DNA of 64,000 nucleotides from Aphelocoma coerulescens (taxonomy: Eukaryota > Chordata > Aves > Passeriformes > Corvidae), in the NCBI RefSeq assembly GCF_041296385.1, contig NC_091015.1, positions 56,114,345-56,178,344 of the forward strand, in the 5' to 3' direction. Made by a program: the position numbers and the translations under genes. The notes under the pieces are model-generated. The model was given only the letters and a program-made list of their open reading frames with translations, made no database searches and had not been told where the DNA came from. Positions 47,931 to 61,693 of this stretch are shown one piece after another. Positions within the stretch are counted from its first letter, which is position 1, and the number at the start of each line of letters is the position of its first letter.

Positions 47931-50800
47931 TACTGTGCTGCTGGTGAGTTTGCAAGGGTTGTTTCATGACAGCCCTCCTCTGAATAGAGAAAAGTGCCCC
48001 AAATACAGGCCTGACTCTGGAAACCTTTATTCAGACAAGTGACCGTACTGACTTGATATGTCCCCAAAGGACAGGGTCGATGGACAAGACAGATGTGGCA
48101 CCTGGTGCCTCATATTACTGTTAGCATTTGTATTACAGCTGTTTCTTGTGCTAGAGAACAAAGCAGCATTTACACAGAGGTCATCCAATGTAAGGGGCAA
48201 CAGGTGTCCAAGAGGCAACACAGTACAAGAACAAGAGACAACATGACAAGCCAACATGACAAGCTGGGCTCAAAGAGTGGCCAAAATGCTGGTAGGCATT
48301 ATTGCAAATCTAAGATTTAAGGGTGGGTTTGAAGGAGGATGCTGTGCTCATTATTCACTGTTGAGCATCCTCAGCCTCCTATTTTGCAAGAGTTAGATTG
48401 TAGACAGGGGTGGGAATTTAGGATTTCACCCAGTTGCTGTAAAAAAACCCCACCAAAACTGATTGTTTCAGCAAGACATTGCCTGGTACACAGAGATCTA
48501 TTACACTTGCACAGCAGCTCCAAAGGATGCTGCATACTTTGGGCTGACAGAGCAAGTATGATTCAGTCTGGAGATGCCCTACAAAGCCAGGAGGGATTGG
48601 AGTTGCCATGCAGGAGCAAGTCAGCAGACTACAGGCACAGTAATTCCACTGCATCCCATGCTGGAGCTAATGCTGTGTGCAAATTCACCTAGTGAGTCAC
48701 GTCTGCTTGCATTAAAAGAAATACAAAAACAAAATACTCTTCCTATGTCTCACTGGCAAGAAGAGACTGAAACTGGCTAGGCTGGTTGGGAACCAACCTG
48801 GAGGCAACCCTAGTTAGCAGATTTTCTAAATAAGGTGAGTGTTTTTTGTTTCTGTATCTGAAGACAAGAGGGACAGAGATGGGGGCAGGTAGCGTCCTAA
48901 ATTTAAGTTTGCAAAGTTCTTTATTAATTTCACAAAAAGCAGTCACAAAATTGTATCTTCCATCTTTGAATCAAATAAATAGAAGCTACAGAACCCTGAA
49001 ATTTACTTGTCAAGTTAAGTTTTTTAAAGTTCAATGACATATTTAGTGAAGCCTTTGCTTTTGAAGATCACTACAGGAATGGAAGAAGTTTGGATTTATT
49101 ATATTGTACACAGAACACAGTATTTTTCAAACCTCAAGGACCCATTTGCATTTATTTCTCAAAATGAACACAATTTTGCAGAATCTTTTGAAGCCTGTGA
49201 ATTGCTGTATGAAAAAACACCCCCCCACACTGCTATTCACAACCCAGAAAAAATGGGACATTAACCTCACATAAAACCCACTGGCTTGCATCTTGCTTCC
49301 TCATTAAGCCTGTGTCACTTTTGCAGTAGATTTCAAAGGTGCAAGTTCGCTTTTGTTTTTCCAACAATCAATGCACAAAGTAACATTTAACTTAAAAGGG
49401 AATTCCCCAAAATCCTGATTTCCTATTTGAAGATATCCCCATCAGTTACATGCTATTTTTTCAACATTACATATTTGAAAACCAAGATAAATGTTTTTAA
49501 GCAATTTGAAGCCTTTACTACAAGAGAGAAAACAAGTATTATTTGTATTGTTTGTTTTCCCACAATGTATTTTTATGGGAGAGCTGTGGGGACCATATTT
49601 TGCATTCAGTGAACAACTTCTGTGGTGTAAAATGTCTCTTTTTGGTATTCAAATAACCACAAAAGCAATGTAGCTACATCTCATTGCCATGGACATTACC
49701 ACCTAAAGCAACCAGAATGAAAAAAAAGGTTATTTCTTACCTCATCCATTGTGAAAGACACGGATTTATGAGATAACATTTGGCAGTCCTGTGACCAACC
49801 ATAACAAAAATCTCTTTCCCTTGGGCACCCAAGAACCACAGTATATTGTAACACTTCCAGTTCTTAAACAGTGCTGAACCACATTGTGCAGGGCTGCATA
49901 CCTTTCTGAAAAGAATATGCATTTTCCTTGTTGTCATAAAAAGTATTTGTTTATCAAATGCACCAAAAAGAAAAAAAAAATTGTACCTTAGACAGGAAAG
50001 AAATTGATGGAATTCTGTGAGAAACAAAGCCAAACTTAGTGTCTGCACTGTTGCTCCTGCCTGCCTGGCTATGACTCTATGTACAGAAATATTGCATTAT
50101 TGATAAATTTCTGTTTGCTGCTGAAATGAAAACGGCTATTTTCATCCTCCTAGTATCTGGACTTGTTGTTAAGGCGCACTTTTAATAACGGCAGCAAGAA
50201 ATTATAAAATAAGCAGTAAATTCATTCATTCATCAACAGTAAATTTTACCTTTTTGCCAACCACCTTTCCCTATTAGAGAACTGCACTGTGCCTCATGTG
50301 AAAGAAAAGGCCAGGAAAGGACCATACTTGAAAATCCCTAACACGAAAGTGTGTTACGTTTCAAATCGCACGTCATATGTACAGGTCTCCAGTGTCCCAG
50401 TTTGGGCATAAAATAACCCCAGAGTCTCTTGGAGCCTTTGGACAGATACCTGTCCAAAACATAAAATGGAAATACAACATTGAGAGCTTTATTGGAATAG
50501 GAAAGGCAAAAGGCATTTTTCTGCCTCTCTTGGAGTCCATGTTTTTCCATGTCACTTCTGTACTGCAGCGGACGTTTATCCCGGCTGGCAACAGCATTTC
50601 CGAGGAGCCAATTCAGGGTCTCAGGGACGTGCTAGCCCAGCCTAGGCGGTAGGGCTTGGCAGTGGGATTCCCAGGGTACACAAGCATCCCTCCGGCCCCC
50701 TAGAAGGATTTTACCTAGTGCCTGCCACCAGCTGCCTTCAAATGGTTTGGTTGTGGGTTGGCTTGTGGGTTTGTTTGATTTTCAATGAGTCCTCATTCAT
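47931..50800. other. intergenic, upstream of SEPTIN7 island
   Basis: About 2.9 kb of unique sequence. CpG and GC content rise from about 50560 toward the island. No gene or repeat was recognised; several overlapping short open frames around 48000-48800 have no domain I recognise. Confidence 0.65.
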
Positions 50801-50819
50801 TACGGGGTACTTGAGCACC

Positions 50820-52240
50820 CAGTCAGGACTCCGTGCGGGGAGCAGAAAGTCGAGCGCCGCAGTGCCGCAGCCCGAGGCTCCCCAGGGATGAGGGCGGCTG
50901 GAGGGCCTCGCTCGCCCTGCCCATCCCGATGCCCATCCCGATGCCCCTCTCCCGCCGGCCTCTCCCCACGCCACCTGCATGGGCGGGCAGCCGCACGGGG
51001 CGCAGCGGCCCCGGCCCGCCGCGGGCCCCGCCAGGCGCGCACGGAGCGGCGCCGCTCCGAGCACGGCCCCGGCGCGAGCAGGGGGCGGCGCCACCGCCTT
51101 GCCCGGCGCGCTAAGCCCGGCGGACATCTTTGATCCGGGCAGAGCCGGCCCGCCCGCCGTGCGGCCTTCGCGCTCCCGCAGCGTGCGCCCGGCTTCAAAA
51201 TGGCCTCCGAGCGGTCTCTCTGTTCTCCGGCGCGGCGCGGGAGGAAGTAACAGCGAGACCGACCCCGGGCTGGGAGGGGCGGGGGAGAGACGTGTGGACC
51301 GCGCCGGGCGGAGGGGCTGAGCCGGAAGCCGCTGCGTGCTCGGAGAGGCGGGCGGGGAGCGTGTGAGGAGCTGGGCGGAGGCGGCGAGGGAGAAGGAGGA
51401 GGAGCAGGCGGAGGCGGCGGCGGGAGCGGAGCCGCTAAGTCCGTCCGGCTGCGGGAGCGCGTAGGCGCTGTGTGCGGAAGGGCCGTGGCCCCTCGGCGGA
51501 ATCGGCGTAGGGGGCGTTGGAGAATCGCCGCCGGGTTGGCTGGCGGGAGGCGCTCGGGGAGGAGGGGGCGGCCCGCTCGGTGCCGCCGCGGCTGAGGGAG
51601 GCAGGGCGGGAGGACGAGCAGCCAGCCGGAGCCCAGCGTCAGCAGCGGCAGCCGCACCGCCGCCGGCCAGCGCCATGGGTGAGTCTCCAGCCCGGGGCCG
51701 AGGCGCGGCAGAGGGGCCGTGACAGTGCGAGCCTGCGGCCGTGGGGTCTCCGCGATGGGTGGGCTGAGAGGCAGCGCGGGGGGGGATACAGCGGGCACCG
51801 CCGAGGCTCCCATCCCGGTGGCCCCGCCGCGGGGCCCCCCGTCCCTCTGGCCGCCCCCCGCCTTCCTCCTCCTCCTCAGATGTGGCTCCAGCCCCCCTCA
51901 CCACCGCCTCTCCCCCCCCCACCCCCCTCTCAGTCACTTCCTGCCTCGCCGAAATTGTATAATGCCTGCGCGGGGCTTGGGGAGCCGGGCGGCGAGAATG
52001 CCGGAGATATTTCTTCTCCCTCGCTTTTCTTCCCTTCCCCCTCCATCCTGGTCCCTCCTCCCCTTTTTCTCCTTTTGCGCCCAAATTTGGGAGGGAGGAA
52101 TTTGCTGCTGCAGGAATTAAAGCAGCCTTTCAAATATGCGGGAGAGGAGCGGGTGGGACTGGAATCGCGGGAGGAGGGGGAAGGAAGGAAGGGGGCGCCC
52201 GTGCGCGGGTGGGAGCGTGTGTGGCAGCGGGAGCCCGCCA
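50820..52240. promoter_or_regulatory. SEPTIN7: CpG island promoter of SEPTIN7 (candidate)
   Basis: A dense CpG island of about 1.4 kb with many CGG/GCG repeats and no TATA box. Candidate elements on the plus strand are AAAATGGCC (51197-51205, YY1-like) and CCGGAAG (51322-51328, ETS). The same pair occurs in the HERPUD2 island. The first exon of the plus-strand gene ends inside it at 51678. The start site is not resolved; a TATA-less island promoter may have several between roughly 51200 and 51500. Confidence 0.8.
51675..51678 (+). CDS. SEPTIN7: SEPTIN7 exon 1: start codon plus one base (candidate)
   Basis: GCGCCATGG|GTGAGT combines a full Kozak context with a strong donor, leaving only ATG and one G of coding sequence in exon 1. 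From about 51300 to this point there is no other ATG on the plus strand, so it is the first AUG of the leader. Vertebrate SEPTIN7 isoforms have an internal Met followed by a Val or Ala codon starting with G (mammalian MVAQQKNLEGY / MAQPKNLEGY as I recall), which fits a junction right after ATGG. SEPTIN7 is also the head-to-head neighbour of HERPUD2 in mammals. SEPTIN7 is a filament-forming GTPase of the cytoskeleton and cytokinesis. The splice and start signals are seen; the gene name rests on gene order plus the junction, because no GTPase exon lies in the window. Confidence 0.68.
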
Positions 52241-52276
52241 GCCGCCTGCCCGCCTCGCTTTCTGGCTTCTCCTGCC

Positions 52277-52326
52277 TTTTTTTTTTTTTTGGCCTTTTTT
52301 TTGGCCTTTTTTTTTTTTTTTTCTTT
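52277..52326. repeat. triple poly-T run separated by GGCC
   Basis: Runs of 14, 8 and about 16 T are separated by two GGCC tetramers, just inside the downstream edge of the CpG island. It is a low-complexity tract prone to length variation; read in the plus sense it gives a phenylalanine-rich artefactual frame. Confidence 0.95.
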
Positions 52327-55300
52327 AGGGCGTTTTTGGAGGGCTGTATGTCTCTTGGATCCGGCTTTTACTGGCCGCTGCACGGGCGGCCGCCCGCGCT
52401 GCCCCGCCGGCCCTGCCCCTGCAGCCCGACGGGGCCTCGGCCGATCGTTTCTAAAAAAGAGAAAGTAGAAATTACAATTTACGAACAGCTGTCCCGGGAG
52501 TCTGTATGAAACGCCTTTTTTGAGCAGTTTCTGTTTGATCCGCTCGCTTAGCGAACCAGTCTTGCAGAATAAATTGGAGGAGTGCTTAGTGTTTCAGGAG
52601 GGTGGCTGGGAAAAGGGGCGATTATGCACGAAGATTTTTTTAATGGGCGACTTAAGGAAAAGCAGCTAAACTTATTTTAGCGTGAAGTTGTTCACGCTGA
52701 ACCAGTTATGTGCAAATGTAATTCCGAGAAAAGACAGCGTTCAGGAATCTTCTGCGTGCAGTTTGTGTGCCGCCTCCTGCAGATGAAATATGAACAGAAG
52801 ACTGTCACAACTACCCATTCACTGAATGTTTTTTCGTGGCCATTGTAATCTCCCTCTGATTGGCAGTGGCTTCAGGTTATGTTCAGTGAAAGAAATGCTT
52901 CCATATGCAGAAATACCTATGGTCTGTATTAATATCATGACCAAAAAAATATCAGTTCATGTAAAGTATTGCAGGTTCAGCTCCCATGAAAGTTAGGTGG
53001 GCCACTGCTATGTAGCTGGGCTTAAAAGGTACACCATACCTTCTTATGGAAGTGAGGTTTTTTTGTAGTAATATCTTTCCAGTGCTAAATGATAATTTAA
53101 TTTATGACTAGAACTTTCACTGAGATATCAAGCTAATATTATTCTTTATAATTCTAAATATATTGTAAAGCTTTTGCCTGCTGAAATGTTAGGACATAAG
53201 GGAAAATGTATTTCTGTGTAGTGTTTAGCATCTTTCACTTGATACCTGCTTAGTTGGTGGGATTACTAACATCTTTGGCTGTTGATTTGTGAACATAGGA
53301 GCAGTAGTTCAGTCTGACTTTGGATGACTCCATTTTTTTTTTTAAGCTGACTCGTGAATAGCAAAAATCAATAAATAGAATTTTTTTACCTTAGGAGAGT
53401 GGGTTTCAAGAAGCCATTGCTTTAAAGGTCAATTACTACCTTGTCTGTGTTGAAACCTGAATTGGAATCTAAGAGCGTCACCTGTTCTGTGTTTGCTGCT
53501 ATGGAAGAGGGAGTTGTTACTCAAGTCATTTTGATGTTGAAGCAGATGTAACAAGAACTGTGCATATCATCCATGCACTGATAATAATTTACAGCATTTC
53601 CTTCTGTTTGCCCATCCGGACAAGTAACTGGTCTCAGTTAAAACAGTGCTTCAGATATATACTTAGTGCATGTGTGTTTTTGTGTATATGGATAAAAACG
53701 TGACTGTTTATCTTGTGCAGAAATAAAGGATCAGATTTGTCTGCTTTATAAGCTAAAATACAATAGTTTTTGGTTTTTTTATTTCATAGAAATGTCTAAA
53801 TGTGCACAGCAGAATTGTTTTTTTTTTTTCTTTTACTGGCTGTCAGCTTAGTGGTACTTAGTCTCTTCCATGGGGCAGGCTCATACTTCGTGTGCTCTAC
53901 ATTGTGCAGTTCTGGTGCTCAGTGCTGCTGCGGTGGTGTTTTTATTACTACCTTAGAATACCCATTAAGACAACAATAGTTACAAAATATAATGGCTGCA
54001 GATTCAAAACCTCGTTTTAAACACAGTCAGTGAAGGAAAATTTGCCTCAGAGAAGGTGTAGGAGAGAGAACTGTGGTATGTAGAATTGTAGTATGACACA
54101 CAATTTTAGCTTCAGTTTATTGCCAGACTATTCACTTAACCTGTCTAGACCAGAGATGTGTATGTATGAGCGACGTTCTGTTTTCTGTAAGTTGGTGCTC
54201 CAGCTCCTGAAATGAGCTAGTTAATTGCAAATGTGTGCTCTGTAATTAGAATGGCATTTAGTCACCATTTAAGTAGTTTAGTTAAGCCTCGTTTAAATTA
54301 GTAATTCAAATTTGGGGTAGTGTTAAACTGTAGGCGGTCACAAACTATTCCCTAGGAGCGTTTGAATGTCTTGAGCTGATGTTTGTGGAATAGATGTCTT
54401 GCAGAGGTGGGGAGGGTGGCATAAGTGAGGTGAAGGCATTTCTCAACTGCAAGGGCCAGGAACTCAGTTCACAGAAACCAGTGACTTCCTGTTCACCTTG
54501 GCAGAGTGAGTTTCATGTTTGGCAGGGATGAGTCAATTTTTTTCCCAGCCCTGTTTTAATGGTTGCATACTGATAGCTCTGTAATGTCATCAGGTAGCTC
54601 TTTTCTATTCTGTGGGGTTTTTTAATAGGAAAGAACCAAGTCAGCATTTACTTATATAACTTCAGTTTAATGCAGCAGCCCTGCAAAAAACAGGTATTGC
54701 CTTCATTGCGTGGACATGGCTGTGAAACTCCTGTAAGCTGCAACATCCTTACTTTACATTAAAAATCAAAATGTAGCCAGTAGGTTCATAAGCACTTCAG
54801 AGGCCAATGTGTATCCACTTTCCTTTTGACAGAGTTTGAGTTAGAGCAATGTAAAACACACGCCTGACTAAACCTTGTTCTGATGTGCATCCTGAACTTC
54901 CTTCCCCCAACAGCCACTTAATCTTCTGCTTTTTGTGCATCGGTGCTATTCCACGCTTCAAATGTGCCTTACAGGAACCTGCTGGTCGCACGGGCTGGCA
55001 GGGCTGCTGCCCAGAGCCACTGCCCAGCAGCCCTTCTTAAAGCCACTCATGGGGAACAGAATAGTTCTGTGTGTCTTATTTTCAAATGGCTCTTTGTGTG
55101 GCTGTTTTCATGCCACATTTCTGTCATTTAATGTAGTGACATATTCAGTACACATTTGAAAATAATATTGGAAGCAGTATTGCTGTACAATATCACTTTG
55201 GGTGTTTCATTCAGAAGCACTTAAGAAACTAAAGTAGAACTGAATTATTTCTTAGTGGCACAGAAGATTTAGAGGGTTTTTTTTTTTGGTCAACATTGAA

Positions 55301-58300
55301 AATAACACCTCTAGATACAGCTTTTCTTAATTACCTTTTTTTTTTGCTTATTACTATTATTACTGTTATTACTTACAACTGTTAATAGTTGTGTACTTCT
55401 TATTTTTTAATCTGGATACTTAAGGTGTTGACTTAAACCAGGGGAAGGATTGATTAAAACATTAGGTAGATTTCTTCCTCCCATGACCCATTGTAGCTCT
55501 AGGGGAATCAATATTAAGATACAGCACATAGTTTTGGTCTGGCACTTGTAAAATAGAGCTTTTTAAATGGAAAGATTGCATCATACTCACAAAAGACATG
55601 AAACCTGAAGAAAAGAAAAATTACTTTAGACTGCTCTTTTGTTTGACCACGAAAAAGATCAAAGGATGGCAGTGGTCTTTAGAAGTGTGCTCTTAAAGCA
55701 GAGAATAGCCCATATGAGGCTTTTTTTCCAGTTCTGTGGGGTAAAGCATGACAGGAGAATGACCAGAAAAATAGAAATACAAACTAGGTATATGAGGTGT
55801 GCTCTTCAACATTGTTAGCGAGTGTTGAGCTACAAAGTAGTAGTTTATCAAATTCCAGCCAAAACAGTCAATATATGCAGAAATCAGTCAGTCATGCAGT
55901 GGTGTTATTCCAAAGAAACCTTTCAGAAAGGCAGCTGAAGTCCTTGATGGCAGAATTTCTGGAGTGACATTTGTCTGAGAAAGCATTGTAGGTCATTGCA
56001 GTTGATGCTGAGAGAAATTTAAGATGGCATGAAGGTTGGTACTGCTGCCAGTGGTTGTCACTGAATTATGGGCAGGTACATTCTTAGAAGAACAATGCAT
56101 TAAATATTGCATATTTTTATATATTGTACATTTAAAACGCTATTCATGTAATGATTCGAGTTGAACTCTAAATAAAATGAAACTTGACCTAGTGAGGTGG
56201 TTAAAATTGCCAAGAATGGTTACGTTAACATTAACGTAAAGCTTAAGTGAAGCCTCTTTCAGTGTGGGCCAGTTGCAATGTTTTAATTTCATTTATGTGT
56301 AATTCTGTCACAGTGTGCAGGAAATTCTAGTGTGCTCGGCAGTGTTCTCTGCTTTCCTTTTTGTTCTTTTGTAAGAATCTTACCATGTGGTTTTATAGCT
56401 TACACTGATACATAACTGGACTGCAGTTGAAAAATCCTGTCTTGATTGTATGTTTTTTCTACACACAGTGTAGAAAAGCTTCCAGTGTTCATATAGTGGT
56501 GTGATTAGATGAGCTTGCTGATGTAATGGAAAGTTAACCTTACAGTAGAGTAGTTTTCAGCTGGGCGTGTGAGCTAATCTCACTTGTTCCATGTTGTGCA
56601 GTTATCAGAACTGATAGGAGGGCAGCCTGAGCTCACCCCCGGTGGTGCAGTTCCTGGGTAAACCTGTTGGCCAGCTGCTTGAAAGGAAGCAATTCTGCTC
56701 TGCCCACCCTCCTGCCCCTTCAACCCAGTAGTGAGTCAGTTCGTGGAGCTCAGCTCACAGGATCTGCCTGTTTTTTCTTGTTCAAGACGATTTTTCTTTC
56801 TATTGGTTGAGTTCCCTGAACCTTTCATAGTACGTGATTGCAGAAGTGTTGGCATGGAAAAAGAAATGCAAGTGAGCTCAAGGCAAGAGATGGAACTTCA
56901 GCTGACCATTTGGGCAGTAGAGAGATACATTCTTGGTTTAGTGAGATACAGCCTTGGTTTAGCCTGTGCTTTAGACTGGTGTAACATGGCGCTGCTGCAG
57001 AGAGAAGAGAGCTTGATTTTCTGTTCCCACCCAAACACTGAATCTTAACGTAGGCTGACAGTTGCTGTGTTAGTGTGCCCAAGGCACAGAGATACATGGT
57101 AGTTGATCTAGTTGTACAACTTGTTTATTTCCACTCTATCAGTGGTTGAGATAGGGAAGGAGGAAGACTGTATCCTGTTGGAGGAATTAGTGCTAGTGGT
57201 TGAGAATGTAGTACTCTCCCCTTGGTGAGAGCTGGTGACTTATCTGAGGATAAACACAAGTGGGCAAAGTTTAATGTCTTTTGTTTCAGCTCCTGTCGCT
57301 TACTCCTTGATCACTGAATGGGGTGAGGTGCCTGGCTTTTTATTACTGGCTGTTGAATCATTGCCTATGACGTTTATGGTAATAGTATATTAGAATTAGG
57401 ACTTTTCTGGTGATTTGCAAAACTAAGGCCCTCATTAGTGACGGCTGGAGAAGTCTTCCAGTGCAGAAGGTCTTGTAGTCATGACCAGATCCTGACTGTG
57501 ATGGTATCTTAAGTTGAGATACCAGTTTTAGCTGGCTTCCTATTATAAAAGAAAAAAAAACAAAAGGCAGTTGTGAGGCATTAAAAGCTGTTGCTGGAGA
57601 AATGTAATTCTGTGCAATCTTTCTGACAGCAGAGGCTTTTCTGAATGTGTGATCTTGCCAATATATACTGTAGTAAAATTCCAGATGCTGGCTCAAATGT
57701 AGTATAATGCTTTCACATTTGGGACAGTGAAAATTTCCAAAGTAGACTGATGACAAGAAATCCTTTCTCTTAATTCTCCCCATCCCTTGCTTCTGGAAAC
57801 AAACACATCCTAATTGTAGTCAGTAAAGGTGTACTAACAAATCAAGAGATTCAAGATTATCTTAGTTTCTTCTTGGGAGGCTTTGCCAGATGGTGTAAAA
57901 TCAAGGTCTGAGTAATCTCTTGATGATGGGTAAAGAGAAGCCATCCTGTTGCCTTCTGTGTTCTTTATTTTTGTAGCACTTAGTTGAGGGAGAACTTAGC
58001 AGAGAATAGGCTGCAAACTGCTGCAGTATGGTACTGAAGTTGGCAGTCACCTACTGTTCAGCTGTGCCAAATTGTGACCTTCAGTGCTCTTATTTGCAAT
58101 TCTGTGGACATCTGCAAACCAGTAAGTTCTCAGAGCAGTGGAAAGAACCTGCAGTTTCTGTGTGAGAGAGACTGAAGCAATGAGGAACAAGACCTTCAGG
58201 AGACTGGGGCAAAAACCATAGTATGTGGTTGTTTGTTGTACAGTTGAGGATTGTGAATAAAAGGAATCTGCTTTTCAGTCAGTTAAAGAAAAAATGCCTG

Positions 58301-60891
58301 AATGTTACAAGTTCAAAACAATGCTGAAGACTAGATGCATGAAAGGAGGAGAAAGTAGGGGTAATGAGCCCCCATCCCATAAAAATTTGGCAAGGAAAGC
58401 TGGGATTTTCAGCAGGGAGTTTCTCCTTACCAGCAGTTTCAAATTGAGCAAGTTAATTTTTGAGCTGGGTGGTGGTGTTCCTTTCATGTGTTTAATAACA
58501 GGGACTCTGTAGAAGGTCTTTTGAGGTTTGTTGTGTTCAGAATTCTTGAACAGTTGAAACTTTCTGCTGGTCAGTTCAAAATTATATTAATACTCAGTAT
58601 TTTATGCAGACCAAGTTAAGTTATTTGAATGTCAGTATGTTAGTAATGAAGGGTCACTGACATCTTCTTTGTCCAAAGACATGCAAGAGTTGATTTGGAG
58701 AAGACTTTGCAAGTGCTTAAGACACAGCTTCTGTGAAGAAGTGTTCAATGGATGGCCTCTAACCTGGTCCCTTAATGATTTTCACTTGCCCCGGCTTTGT
58801 GTCTCTGGCTTCTCACCTTGTGATCTGCCTGCAAGGCATCCAGTGTCCCCCTAGGTAAACGTGATTCTTTTTTGGTATGTTCAGTTCTTTGTCGCTGTGG
58901 GCATCAGCAATGAGCCCGGGTTTCCTGTTGCTTTGAATTGTGTTTCTGGTGTGGCAACAAGGTGTGGAGAGGATTTAACTCCCACTCGAAAATTTGGCAG
59001 GGCTAGTCATGCAGGATAGCTGCTCTGCTGGTATACACGTTGGACCATGTAGTGCCTGCTCTTCATAGCCAGCTTCCTCACTAAAGCCAAAGCCAAAACC
59101 AAAAGGACTTGGGAAGTTGAGAAACCAACGGCTTTGGTGCTGTTAATCACTGGGATGGTTTACAATCCAGCTGTGGCTTCACTCCTTACAGTCTTTAGTT
59201 TTGTCACCCAAAGCAGTTTGACTGCTGGTGATTTGGTTGCTCTCAGATGTGTTGCTTTCCTCTTTGAAAAACGCGTGCAGTAAACACCAAGTTAAAAATC
59301 TACAGGTGAATAGCAGTTATACCAGTTCTATATTGTTACAATCTTAATATTAAACCTGGATGATAAATTTTACTGTAGATATGGAACATTCTTTTTATCA
59401 GTTGCTATTGCAACCCACAGGGAAACAATCTTAACTTTTACTTACTATCTTCCTTACACAGTAATTATAATGGGAGCTATCTTTCTGTGGTATCTCTCTA
59501 GCTTAAAAATAAAGATAATTAAAAACAATGCAGCCAGCCAGCTGTGTTTCATAACATCTAAATTTAACACATGGAGAGGTTTTTAGTACTTGGCATAATT
59601 CTTTGAAATAACACCTGTGTCTTTTTTTAATCATCTTGGTCTCATTAGAATTCTTAATATTCTAAATGGAGAACTCAGTGTGGACATAGTTAAAAGGTAA
59701 AATTCTCTTAAGTATTAGTAATGTAGTAATACCCCTAAGGACCACTCTCAGGGTTTGATGAACCTTGTAGTAGAAGTATTGAAACACAAAAATGAACATG
59801 ATTTCAGCATATCATGAAAACTCAATTTATAATTAAAAAGCCTCAATTCTGTATTTTGGTGTCATTAAAATATGCTCTCATGGGGGGAAAATGGGTGCTG
59901 TGGAGAAATACCTACCCTGCTTCAAGTGATAATAAATACTGTAACTTAACTTTAAACTACCGTTATGCTTCTCTTCATAAAAGACATTTTTAAACGATTC
60001 ATTGGTGACACCTTGCTAATTGAGATAGTCGCAAGATATATTTTAATTTTGTCCAAAGAAATTGTTTGAGACAGAGAAGTTGGTGTTTTCAGAAGTATTT
60101 GTGTTTCACTGTTCTGTGGTGGTAGTTTGCTACTGCACAAAACTGCAGTAAACTTCAAAAAACAAGGGACAGGGTTATGTGCCTTAGAATTTTAGCTCGA
60201 AATATCTGTTTTGGTGAAACCTGCAGGACTTTTGAAAGCTTCTCTGTGGCAGAGGGTAAGGAGTTAAGCATAGATACTAGTATAGGAAAATATGAATATA
60301 CAGAAAACCAGATGACTTCCATATTGGAATGAGTTGCATCCACTCTACAGAAATATATGGTAAAAGCCCTTCACCCTAGTTACTTTCCAAATGAGAATTG
60401 TCCACGTTAACAGACGAATCAGGATGAAATACTGTAATTTGTCTCTTTAAGGGGAACATGCTTCATTTAGATTATGTTGAATGTACTTGAGTATTTTTGC
60501 ATGAATGATTCACCTCTCATTAGCATTTCTGCACCTACATGTTCAAGAAATTTTACTAGATCTGATAGTAGCCCTTTGGGCTAGAAATGTAATAATGCAA
60601 TTTCTTGTCCTGCCATCCTTACAGCTGCTTGATGAGGAGGGAGAATGGGATGTGCTGCTGGGGAGTTCATTTCTGAGGATTCAAGGCATCAGACAGAAGG
60701 AAGTGCAAAGTGCACACCTGTAAATGCCTTTTTCAGAGTGCTTTGGCTGAAATACTGCCAGTTGGATTGCAGCAATCTGCTCTTCTGAGCAGTTGACTTC
60801 TGTGCTTGGGCATATATGAGATGCCTGTGCTGTTGCTGCTGTTTCACTCAGGGATTTGGTGTGGGAATCAGTTTGGGTTTGTTCTTGAGGT

Positions 60892-60952
60892 GTTTTTTTT
60901 GTTTGTTTGTTTGTTTGTTTTTTTTTTTGTTTTTTTTTTTTTTTTCTTTTTT
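60892..60952. repeat. (GTTT)n / poly-T low-complexity tract
   Basis: A T-rich tract with four to five GTTT units flanked by long T runs. It lacks target-site or retroposon features I could recognise, so it is annotated as a simple repeat. Confidence 0.93.
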
Positions 60953-61693
60953 GGTGTTTTGATCACCACCTGCTGAATCTTTGAGTTAACTGATCCATCT
61001 GTATGCAAATTTTGAAGGAAAATGCGGTGTTAAGGTGAACCTGAAGGAACTGAAAAATGCTTGACAGTGATTTGGGTGAAAAGGATATGTCAAAGCATGA
61101 CATGTTACTATGTTTCTTAATACTTACTGTGCTTTGTTGTTTTCTCCTACTGTGTTTCCAGTGCTAAGTGAGACTCTTGAAATGGTCTCCATGTAAGAGG
61201 CACTAATTTACTTGGGGGGGAATTTCCATTTCCCTAAAGATGGCTCTTTTCAAACCCATGGTTTAGTTGATGTCATAGGAGATGAAAATAGTGTGAGATA
61301 AAACTGAAAGGTGCCACCATTTTGGTATTGGTTGTTGGGTTTTTTTTTTGGTTTGGGGTTTGTTATTTTTTAAATTAATTTAAAATCTTTTATTTATATG
61401 TCTTTTGGGAAATATCCACAAGCTAAATAGGAAAGAAACATGTTAAATATGAAGTGTAAGAACGGATAGTTCGTTTTCATTCTTGTTGGAGTTGGTTGTT
61501 TGTGTTTAGTGTGGTTTTTTGCCTTGGAGGCTTTGTATCCAGGGATCTTCCACAGTTAGTTTGGTTTGGTTTTTTTAATTTCTTTTTCTTTTGTAGCTTT
61601 CATCTTGAGCCCTTGGTTCAGTGTTTGTACTGGAATAAACATTCAAGGATAGCAAAACTGAGGAGGAGGAGGAAAAGAGGTTAACAGTGGTGA

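Noticed and set aside
50738..52084. 448-codon minus-strand open frame across the second CpG island
   Set aside because: GC-rich sequence has few stop codons by composition. The product is Pro/Ala/Arg/Gly-rich low complexity with no domain, and it is antisense to the first exon. The same applies to the 337-codon frame at 50800-51813.
51517..52509. 330-codon plus-strand open frame over the SEPTIN7 first exon and donor
   Set aside because: It opens at TTG rather than ATG, reads across the strong donor at 51679 in a different frame from the Kozak ATG, and its Phe-rich part is just the poly-T tract.
61603..61681. Acceptor TTTCTTTTGTAG as possible SEPTIN7 exon 2
   Set aside because: Joined to ATGG it reads MAFILSPWFS and meets a stop after about 20 codons; the only donor-like site (GAG|GTTAAC) is weak and follows the stop.
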